Source of the DNA: Desulfosporosinus sp.
Lineage (GTDB): Bacteria; Bacillota; Desulfitobacteriia; Desulfitobacteriales; Desulfitobacteriaceae
NCBI GenBank assembly: GCA_016278585.1
Contig: JADQBO010000342.1
Coordinates: 1-12,368 of the forward strand
DNA: 12,368 nt
Direction of reading: 5' to 3'
Shown here: positions 7,284 to 12,368 of the stretch, piece after piece
Layout: every line of letters starts with the position of its first letter
How positions within the stretch are numbered: position 1 is the stretch's first letter
Notes under the pieces: model-generated
Seen by the model: only the letters and a program-made list of their open reading frames with translations
Database searches by the model: none
Told to the model about the DNA's origin: nothing
Program-made: the position numbers and the translations under genes

Positions 7284-8106
7284 TATGAGGAAGTCGATGC
7301 GATTACACTCTCCAATGCCAAACACGATATATGTTAACTCATCTACTTCAGGAATTTCAGCTCTGGCAAGAGTATACGATATTCCGGAGAGGAGCTGAAG
7401 ACAAATTAATAATTGCTTGGATATATTGGCACCTATGAGTGATGATGTAAAAGCTATTACTAGTGTCACAGACTTGCTATCGCCGGATATTCTGATGATA
7501 TATCCTGCAAGATTAACGACAAGCAAAAAGTTTGAAAAGGTAGTTACTTTCGCAGCAGCCATTAAAAACAAAACCGAAAAAAGTGTCAAAGTCGTCTTCT
7601 GTGATTTTCCATCATCTGATATAAACGCTGATTTATATAAGATCTTAATAAAAAGATTGGGACGTAGCTTGAATTTGAAGGATGGGGATATACTGTTTAC
7701 TTCCGATCTGGGTTTTACAAATGGTTTTCCCAGAGATAGCGTTATCGAGCTTTTTACGTTATCCAATCTTTTTATCTGTCCTTCTTTTTCAGAATCCTTT
7801 GGTTTAATTGCTCTTGAGGCGGCAAGTAGAGGTAATTTTTTAGTGCTAAATGAAAAAGTACCAGCACTAGAAGAATTGGGAAAACAACTTCATACATATT
7901 TTATGAGATGGGATGCAAGAAACTTTGGCTATGATACTAAAGAAACGTATCATCCATCAGAACAGGTCTATTTGGAGGAGCATGCAGCAAAAGTAGTAAA
8001 TCTGATGAAGGAAAACCCGGTAGTATATGGTAAAACTATGATAAGACAAATGTATTCTCCGAAAGGGGTATGGGAAAACCAATTAGCCCCTATATTAGAA
8101 TATTGA
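7284..8106 (+). pseudogene. Broken copy of the GT4 glycosyltransferase (5'-deleted, in-frame TGA)
   Basis: From about 7306 the frame reads HSPMPNTIYV and onward. It aligns with residues 164-427 of the intact enzyme encoded at 4872-6155, through SDLGFTNGFPRDSVIELFTL and SFSESFGLIALEAASRG to the end. The first 160 or so residues are missing. TGA at 7396-7398 falls exactly opposite Cys192 of the intact protein, between DIPERS and INNCLDILAP. Just upstream, bases 7284-7307 in another frame read YEEVDAIT, like FDEVDVVA at residues 89-96, suggesting a second internal deletion with a frame change. The longest open part (TTG 7417 to 8106, 229 residues) keeps the E-x7-E motif but has no ribosome site. 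It lacks the acceptor half, so activity is not expected. Confidence 0.8.
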
Positions 8107-8131
8107 CATTCACTATCTCCAAAAGTATAAC

Positions 8132-8174
8132 AGCCCACATTTCTCAATCCTGAAAGAAATGTGGGGCTTGTTTT
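8132..8174 (+). terminator. Rho-independent terminator after the GT4 relic
   Basis: AGCCCACATTTCT (8132-8144) pairs with AGAAATGTGGGGCT (8154-8167) with one bulged G, followed by TGTTTT. It is a good intrinsic terminator retained behind the pseudogene. Confidence 0.85.
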
Positions 8175-8286
8175 AAAGACTTATAAGCTCATTAAGTGAT
8201 ATGGTAACCAAATGGGACATTAGCACATACTTTAGAGTAGGACCACCCTCCAATAGCCCAACTATACAAATAAGGAGGGGGGAAGT

Positions 8287-8445
8287 ATTTACTTTCTTTA
8301 CAGCCTGGAAATTATTGAGTTAATGCTATTTGTTGATCTCGAAGATTGCAGTACAATTCGTCCATCAACACGTGCAGGGCGAGTTAATAAAAGGGAACAG
8401 TACGTGGAGATTTTATGCCAAGAAACTAAAATCTATCCACAGTAA
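8287..8445 (+). other. Possible small or decayed ORF behind a very strong ribosome site
   Basis: AAGGAGGGGGGAAGT at 8272-8286 is a near-ideal Shine-Dalgarno, but the next codon in position is ATT, not ATG. From that ATT the frame is open for 52 codons to TAA 8443-8445, reading IYFLYSLEIIELMLFVDLED and onward. The first ATG in frame is 8323, which gives 40 residues and has no ribosome site. I recognise no family. Its end overlaps the end of the opposite-strand 8433 gene by 13 bases. It could be a gene killed by an ATG-to-ATT change or a chance frame. Confidence 0.25.
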
Positions 8446-8798
8446 CAAGTGGTTGTACAAGTAGTTGTATGCGTTGTAGTAAAAGTTGTTGTTGAAAAAG
8501 TGGAAATGCTTAAGACGTCTTCAAGCTTGAATTGTAAAAGCATTTGTTGCTTAATGACAGTTCTCAATGTATGCACTACTGAAGTATCAATCTTTATTAA
8601 GTCCTCAATCGTTGTTGCTAATGATGTTGTTTGATTATGAAGAGTACCTAAAACAAATTGAATTTTTTCTGCTTCGGCATTGATTATATGAGCTAATCCT
8701 AATTCTTCAAAAGCAATAGAGGCTAATAGCAAGTTAACAGCTTCCTCAGTACTAATATCTATTTCAGGAATTATATTTGGGATATTGGGAAATGACAT
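8433..8798 (-). CDS. SIAxEE-core spore-surface protein with Thr/Cys-rich tail
   Basis: The protein has 121 residues. The start is ATG at 8798, giving MSFPNIPNIIPEIDIS as in the paralogs, with GGGAG 9 bases upstream; the frame stays open further upstream but that part lacks homology. Residues 1 to about 96 are the family core (LLLASIAFEELGLAHIINAE, IKQQMLLQFKLEDVL). The last 25 residues are a low-complexity tail, STFSTTTFTTTHTTTCTTTC followed by YCG, with 14 Thr and 3 Cys. Thr-rich tracts are typical O-glycan acceptors on spore-surface proteins, and two glycosyltransferase genes lie nearby. Cys residues could form cross-links. There is no signal peptide, and a sigma-K-like promoter lies upstream. 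Function as a glycosylated spore-surface component is inference. Confidence 0.82.
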   Translation of the reverse strand: MSFPNIPNIIPEIDISTEEAVNLLLASIAFEELGLAHIINAEAEKIQFVLGTLHNQTTSLATTIEDLIKIDTSVVHTLRTVIKQQMLLQFKLEDVLSISTFSTTTFTTTHTTTCTTTCYCG

Positions 8799-8843
8799 CT
8801 TTTCGGCTCCCTTCTTGGTTATTACATTGGTAATTTTCTGATT

Positions 8844-8870
8844 TATATTATGTAAACACTTTGGATGTGT
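8844..8870 (-). promoter_or_regulatory. Candidate sigma-K-type promoter for the 8798 gene
   Basis: Read on the minus strand, AC (8870-8869) is followed after 16 bases by CATAATATA (8852-8844). This matches the AC-16-CATAnnnTA pattern, 46 bases before the start codon. The same layout precedes the 1505 paralog, which strengthens both calls. Confidence 0.5.
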
Positions 8871-9002
8871 GTTTGGCAAACATATATTGAGGGATACGGT
8901 CATCATCGTATAAATATGGTGCAAATTGTCAACCACCTAGCATATTGCACAATAAGAAACCATAGCCTTTACTAGAATATAAAGCTAGGGGGGGACAAAA
9001 CA

Positions 9003-9533
9003 TTGTACGATAAAAAACAAATTCGGGTTAGTTCCTTATTAGGACAAATCCATTCACATGTTACTAAATATCAGGAATTTATCTTGCCAAGTAGAGCGAA
9101 AGGGTTAGGGAGTGCATCTATTCAAAAACAGGAGGTTTGTATAGCTGAAGGCAATAGAAATATAAAATTAACGACTAGTCAAAGACTGAGACTGGTATAT
9201 GGCGAACAGGAAACACCAGCTTTCAAAGTATATGAACTAAACTATGAAATAATCGCATATGAGCAACGTCTAGGGTATAGAGGGGGGAATTTATATAAAG
9301 CGTGTCTGGCTCCGGATAGTAGGTTCAAATTATCATTGCTAAAACCTAATGTAATTGCAGTTGAATCAAAACTGCATGTGATAATTAAAGTATTTTCCGA
9401 CGAGCATCTATTTATTGATCAAACCATGGATGAACAAACTATTATTAATGATCCAATATATTTCAATATCACAGAAAAAGGTTATTATGCTATTCCCGGG
9501 CTCGGAACAATTCGGGTTAGTATAGAGGAATAG
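9003..9533 (+). CDS. Unrecognised 176-residue protein
   Basis: The start is TTG 9003, supported by a GGGGGGG ribosome site 8 bases upstream; no ATG lies near the 5' end. The protein begins MYDKKQIRVSSLLGQIHSHV. It appears mostly beta, with alternating hydrophobic strands such as KLHVIIKVFSDEHLFIDQ and a C-terminal YYAIPGLGTIRVSIEE. There is no signal peptide, membrane segment or catalytic motif I can name. It is divergent from the 8798 spore-surface gene, with 204 bases between starts, and convergent with the 9580 gene, with 46 bases between stops. A spore-related role is suggested only by its neighbours. Confidence 0.6.
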   Translation: MYDKKQIRVSSLLGQIHSHVTKYQEFILPSRAKGLGSASIQKQEVCIAEGNRNIKLTTSQRLRLVYGEQETPAFKVYELNYEIIAYEQRLGYRGGNLYKACLAPDSRFKLSLLKPNVIAVESKLHVIIKVFSDEHLFIDQTMDEQTIINDPIYFNITEKGYYAIPGLGTIRVSIEE

Positions 9534-9579
9534 CCCAACTGTTCGTAAACGTTTGGCGGGCGCTCTACATAAATGCTTC

Positions 9580-10224
9580 TTATTCTTCCAAAGTTAATAT
9601 CACATTAGAATTACTCCCTGGGTACACGTGGGTAAACGCCTCCGTAGATGTATGCGGGGTATGATTTGATGTGACTTCTAAGATAATATCAGGATTAATT
9701 TCTTGAGTAAATTCTGAGTATTCCGTCGATTGGAATGATGGTATTTCGTGAGATTCTTCTTTTGGAAACTCGCAGTCATCAGTTTCAGTCATCAGAGATT
9801 TTAATTTACCTAAACTTATTTCGCGACTTTTGGTTAACCTAAGTTCTGTCGAAATATAACCAGTTATTTTAATCAAATCTTGCTGTTTTTCTGCAAAAGA
9901 ATCAAGTACCACGGTTTTGATTTCAACAATAGGCTTATTATTAGTAAAAGCCTGTTCTTCGAAAGAGGCAAATCCTTTATAGCTTAATATGTCTTCAATT
10001 AAACGTAAACTAGAATCTTCACCGTGGATGTAATAAATACTGAATTTAATTTCACCAAAATACGCGATGCACCGTTGTCCGACGATTGTTCTTACTGGCT
10101 GAGGGACATGACATATTTTATGAATCTCTTTAATTGGAAAAGGAATTTTTATGGAGCCTTCAATTTCCCCTGTTCGCTTTATTTGAGCCACAATTTCTTT
10201 CACAAGAATTAATTTCTTTTTCAT
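9580..10224 (-). CDS. Unrecognised 214-residue protein, weakly like SPOCS/DUF3794 spore coat domains
   Basis: ATG 10224 (MKKKLILVKEIVAQIKRTGE) is preferred over an in-frame start 45 bases further up because GAGGTG lies 6 bases before it. Residues about 25-130 alternate beta strands (EIKFSIYYIHGEDSSLRLIE, IKITGYISTELRL). The pattern 'IVGQRCIAYFGEIKFSIYY' recalls the SPOCS/DUF3794 domains of spore coat proteins such as SipL, but the match is loose and not a firm call. Residues about 145-214 are acidic and Ser/Thr/Glu-rich, probably disordered, ending NVILTLEE. There is no signal peptide or membrane segment. Confidence 0.6.
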   Translation of the reverse strand: MKKKLILVKEIVAQIKRTGEIEGSIKIPFPIKEIHKICHVPQPVRTIVGQRCIAYFGEIKFSIYYIHGEDSSLRLIEDILSYKGFASFEEQAFTNNKPIVEIKTVVLDSFAEKQQDLIKITGYISTELRLTKSREISLGKLKSLMTETDDCEFPKEESHEIPSFQSTEYSEFTQEINPDIILEVTSNHTPHTSTEAFTHVYPGSNSNVILTLEE

Positions 10225-10399
10225 AGTAGCACCTCTATGCAATAGTTTATCTTTCCAAAAAATATGCATGCTTTACTATTTTATTCCCACAGGAGACTGC
10301 AACTTCTGTGAGGTTTGACAGAAATCCTCAAAGGCAAATTATTCTGTGAACCGTATAAGGGATACACTCATAATATGATCCCCTAAATTTGTAGTACAG

Positions 10400-10413
10400 C
10401 CAAACTAGTTTGG
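10400..10413. promoter_or_regulatory. 14-bp perfect palindrome, possible operator
   Basis: CCAAACTAGTTTGG is a perfect palindrome in the 483-bp gap between the divergent 10224 and 10708/10723 starts. No promoter can be tied to it, so an operator role is only a possibility. Confidence 0.2.
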
Positions 10414-10491
10414 GCAGTCAGCAATGACCAACTAAGTATTGAACCCAATATAATTCCGAGGGTGTTGCGAAAGTAAGATATAGGTCTACTA

Positions 10492-10545
10492 CACAAGACA
10501 GTTATGGGCTAACCAATACTTTGGTTAGCCCATAACTGTCTTGTG
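10492..10545. repeat. Perfect 25-bp inverted repeat with 4-base loop
   Basis: The left arm is 10492-10516 (starts CACAAGACAGTTATGGG, ends CTAACCAA). It is the exact reverse complement of 10521-10545, around the loop TACT. No T run follows on either strand, so it is not a standard terminator. Such long perfect stems occur in bidirectional terminators, small mobile repeats and regulatory RNA hairpins. Confidence 0.9.
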
Positions 10546-10722
10546 AGAGCCCTAAAGTGCTTACTAGCGAACCAAATAGGACAATAGGGCATAATCTAAA
10601 GTAAGAAATGAAATAATCGTGGCAGGTTGCATTTGTTCATTTTAAAAAAATCTATAAACACAGTTTCAACATGAAGTGTCCGAGTAGTACGGGGTGTTTC
10701 GAAGGGGGTGTCTTCCACTACT

Positions 10723-11295
10723 ATGGCAGAGACAAAATCATTAGAACCGACTGGAGAGGTTGAAAAAACAGAATTCAAAAAAATAACTGCGATTCATTCT
10801 ATTAAAACATTAGCCGAAATGCTCCGTACTTCTGGCATTAATGTGCTATCCCCACTCCGTTTGAGTCTAACAAACAGGTTGGGCCATGTTATAAGAGTCT
10901 TATACGAAAAAGGTAAAGATAAGAGTATAAACGAAGGAGTCGAAAGTATGAGTATTTATGAAAGTGACGATTGTCAAAAGTGCCCACCACATCCACTGTG
11001 TCCATCCCATTGCCCTTGCATGGAACAAGAGTTTATTTTATCCGATGGTCACAAAGTTTGTATAGAAAAAGGTAAAGAAGTTAAACATGATTTTGTTCTT
11101 GAACCAAGTCCTTTTAAAGATTGCGGTACCTTAAGTGGTAGGGTGAAAGACAAGCATTGTCATCCTATCAGAAATGGGCTAGTAAAAGTATTTGACTTAG
11201 ATCATAATCCAATAGCTCATGTATTTACGAATAAGGACGGGGAGTTTCTGATTTGCTTACCCCCAGGACATTATCTCGTAAAGGCTGTACGTTAG
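10723..11295 (+). CDS. Cys-rich protein with C-terminal carboxypeptidase-regulatory-like domain
   Basis: The protein has 190 residues from ATG 10723; GTG 10708 is in frame and possible, but overlaps the AAGGGGGTG ribosome-like sequence. Residues 1-75 are charged and helical. Residues 84-99 form a Cys/Pro/His cluster (CQKCPPHPLCPSHCPC) that could bind metal or cross-link. Residues about 135-190 (GTLSGRVKDKHCHPIRNGLV, then TNKDGEFLICLPPGHYLVKA) are a clear carboxypeptidase-D-regulatory-like, transthyretin-type beta sandwich. In other proteins this fold is a structural or binding module, not an enzyme. There is no signal peptide, which fits mother-cell assembly on a spore as for the paralogs. 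A terminator-like hairpin follows. Function unknown. Confidence 0.75.
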   Translation: MAETKSLEPTGEVEKTEFKKITAIHSIKTLAEMLRTSGINVLSPLRLSLTNRLGHVIRVLYEKGKDKSINEGVESMSIYESDDCQKCPPHPLCPSHCPCMEQEFILSDGHKVCIEKGKEVKHDFVLEPSPFKDCGTLSGRVKDKHCHPIRNGLVKVFDLDHNPIAHVFTNKDGEFLICLPPGHYLVKAVR

Positions 11296-11320
11296 GTGCT
11301 TGAATAGCAACAGTATAACA

Positions 11321-11351
11321 AATACGCCTAGTTGATACAGCTAGGCGTATT
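11321..11351. terminator. Terminator-like hairpin after the 10723 gene
   Basis: AATACGCCTAG (11321-11331) pairs perfectly with CTAGGCGTATT (11341-11351) around a 9-base loop, starting 25 bases after the stop. The downstream tract (ATTGAGTT) is only modestly T-rich. Confidence 0.65.
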
Positions 11352-11398
11352 ATTGAGTTCTCAACAGTTAAATTGCTTTACTATGCCCTAATACGTTT

Positions 11399-11428
11399 TT
11401 GTCGTTCTGGCTATTATTTTCTGATAAT
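11399..11428 (+). promoter_or_regulatory. Possible vegetative promoter inside the gene-free stretch
   Basis: TTGTCG (11399-11404) and GATAAT (11423-11428) are 18 bases apart and could serve as a sigma-A promoter. A transcript from here would reach the terminator at 11605-11626 after about 190 bases. It would include a 43-codon frame (11444-11575) without a ribosome site. The match is moderate. Confidence 0.3.
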
Positions 11429-11604
11429 GTAATTAAATGTGCTATGACGCTCCAAATGCACCGTAAGCTCGTTGAGCCAACATTCCATAACTGGAAGGGC
11501 GTAACTGTCTTGGGAAAGAGGACTCTTAAGGGATGTGTTGGGTGGGTTGAGTCTGTACATATAAAGGTTGATTAGTAAGCTTTGTGGGTAAACCCAATAA
11601 CTTC

Positions 11605-11626
11605 GACGCTTGTAAGCGTCTTTTTT
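11605..11626 (+). terminator. Intrinsic terminator with no confident gene upstream
   Basis: GACGCT-TGTA-AGCGTC (11605-11620) is followed directly by TTTTTT (11621-11626). It is a strong plus-strand terminator 310 bases beyond the last gene and past that gene's own hairpin, which implies a separate short transcript. Confidence 0.75.
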
Positions 11627-11801
11627 GAGTGGAAAATATTAGACGAGTAGCAATTCAGCAAACTTCGTTCTATTTTTTTCATTGTCCTCTTAGGGGGGTG
11701 CATAATAAGTTTATAAGTTGATGTCAGTCACGGGGTTCCCCACATTCCCAGTTCCATGTTGTTGAGTTTAGCTTGTCCTTGAAGGGTTGTTGCGGAGGGA
11801 C

Positions 11802-11835
11802 TCATCAGGGGGGTCTTGTAGACTCCCCCTGATGA
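11802..11835. repeat. 15-bp near-perfect hairpin of unknown role
   Basis: TCATCAGGGGGGTCT (11802-11816) pairs with 11820-11835 across the loop TGT, with one bulged T. It is GC-rich in the middle, has no T run after it, and lies 150 bases before the 11985 gene. The rest of the 11296-11984 stretch shows no supportable gene. Confidence 0.7.
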
Positions 11836-11895
11836 AGTGAAATTAATAGAAAGACATATTGTCATCTCCAGTTTTGGTTCTATTCGAATAGTGAA

Positions 11896-11951
11896 GTTTA
11901 ACAAAAATGTTAAAAATCTGTTAGCTTAATGTAATCCTCTTAAGATATAAT
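11896..11951 (+). promoter_or_regulatory. Pho-box-like direct repeats with -10 TATAAT
   Basis: TGTTAAA-AATC-TGTTAGC (11908-11925) gives two 7-base boxes with 11-base spacing, like the PhoB/PhoP-class pattern of CTGTCA-type boxes. Weaker copies flank it, GTTTAAC at 11896 and TGTAATC at 11930. TATAAT follows at 11946-11951, and no good -35 exists, which is typical of activator-dependent Pho promoters. The operon includes an OmpR/PhoB-type regulator, so autoregulation is plausible. Confidence 0.5.
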
Positions 11952-11984
11952 ATAGTTATTGATTGAGATAATGGGGGGGCTACA

Positions 11985-12296
11985 ATGAGGAAGAAGGCAT
12001 TAATGATATTTATTATTATCACATTATTTGTAGCAGGTCTTTTTCTAACAAAAGCATTCGCGGAACCCCGTTTTTGGCAACAAAATCTAAATGCTAGCCC
12101 AATACAAGCCCAACCTATTCCATCTTCTACAGCTATTCCAAATAAAGGTATACCTAATACTTCATCAGCTAACCCTGATATCAGCGGCTCATTGTACAGT
12201 CCAAGAAATTCAAACTATCAGCCTGACTACTATTGGTATAGAAGTCCTCAAGATAATAGCTTGAGGAATGTAATTAGGAATTGGTGTTGTCAATAA
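11985..12296 (+). CDS. Small secreted protein upstream of a response regulator
   Basis: The protein has 103 residues. Residues 1-26 are a clear signal peptide: MRKK, then the hydrophobic ALMIFIIITLFVAGLFL, with a likely cleavage site AFA|E at 26/27. The mature part of about 77 residues is rich in Pro, Ser, Asn, Gln and Tyr (QPDYYWYRSPQDNS) and ends NWCCQ. It has no known domain and is probably flexible. GGGGGGG is the ribosome site, 5 bases before ATG. The response regulator gene begins 17 bases after the stop, so they form one operon. The product may be an extracytoplasmic partner or signal for the two-component system, which is inference. Confidence 0.75.
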   Translation: MRKKALMIFIIITLFVAGLFLTKAFAEPRFWQQNLNASPIQAQPIPSSTAIPNKGIPNTSSANPDISGSLYSPRNSNYQPDYYWYRSPQDNSLRNVIRNWCCQ

Positions 12297-12313
12297 ATTT
12301 AGGAGGAGCTACA

Positions 12314-12368
12314 TTGAACAATAAGGTTTTAATAGCAGACGATGACGACCGAATTAGGGAAATTGTGT
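12314..12368 (+). CDS. Start of a response regulator (3' partial)
   Basis: The start is TTG 12314 with AGGAGGAG 5 bases upstream. The 18 visible residues, MNNKVLIADDDDRIREIV, are the first strand and acidic pocket (ADDDD) of a receiver domain. The phosphorylated Asp and output domain are beyond the window. The first residues are typical of OmpR/PhoB-family regulators, but the output type cannot be seen. Confidence 0.8.
   Translation, partial: MNNKVLIADDDDRIREIV

Noticed and set aside
7396..7398. TGA opposite a cysteine could encode selenocysteine
   Set aside because: No convincing hairpin of SECIS type follows, the gene lacks its 5' third, and Cys192 is not a known catalytic residue of GT4 enzymes. 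Decay is simpler.
7236..7766. 176-codon minus-strand frame across the GT4 relic
   Set aside because: It lies opposite a region with clear glycosyltransferase homology and has no homology or start signal of its own.
8799..8936. Longer N-terminus for the 8433-8798 gene
   Set aside because: The paralogs all start MSFPxIP, a ribosome site precedes ATG 8798, and the sigma-K-like box lies inside the would-be extension.
10459..10600. Possible IS or MITE end (GAGGGTGTTGCGAAAGT)
   Set aside because: It looks like an insertion-sequence end, but no inverted partner, target duplication or transposase fragment could be found nearby.
11444..11575. 43-codon ORF starting MTLQMHRKLVEPTF
   Set aside because: No ribosome site and no family recognised; an open frame of this length is common by chance. 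Mentioned only within the short-transcript finding.

Overview
The window looks like a piece of chromosome from a low-GC, anaerobic spore-forming Firmicute. A Desulfosporosinus/Desulfitobacterium-type clostridium is my best guess. Three things point that way: strong Shine-Dalgarno sequences, small proteins whose core (ASIAFEELGLAHIINAEAEK) is known to me from exosporium and spore-surface proteins, and candidate late mother-cell (sigma-K-like) promoters. The species call is inference only. No tRNA, rRNA, CRISPR array, complete insertion sequence or replication origin was seen.

Layout. Positions 1-1453 hold the end of a probable methyltransferase and a GT2/TPR glycosyltransferase in the same direction. 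Positions 1505-4622 hold two small spore-surface paralogs, separated by a strong terminator. The second is followed at once by a large signal-less protein with Ig-like (DUF11/DUF7507-type) repeats. Positions 4623-4871 hold the relic of a third paralog and a hairpin. A full-length GT4 glycosyltransferase lies on the minus strand (4872-6155). Divergent from it are a fourth, cysteine-tailed paralog, an AT-rich coiled-coil ORF, and a broken 5'-deleted copy of the GT4 gene (7284-8106). A fifth paralog with a Thr/Cys tail is on the minus strand (8433-8798). Next come two unrecognised convergent genes (9003-9533 plus, 9580-10224 minus), a perfect 25-bp hairpin, and a Cys-rich protein ending in a carboxypeptidase-regulatory-like domain (10723-11295). 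The stretch from 11296 to 11984 has no confident gene but several hairpins. The window ends with a Pho-box-like promoter driving a small secreted protein and the start of a response regulator.

How the genes may work together. Most of the region reads as a spore-surface island. Signal-less small proteins could be made in the mother cell and assembled on the spore. The two intact glycosyltransferases and the probable methyltransferase are plausible modifiers, and the Thr-rich tail is a plausible glycan acceptor. The paralogs share one core but carry different C-terminal tails.

The most striking observation concerns genes 2001-2399 and 2433-4622. The last Ig-like repeat of the large protein stops about 35 residues short. 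The neighbouring paralog ends in a 36-residue tail that resembles just that missing part. This suggests either a split Ig fold completed between two proteins, or a recombination scar.
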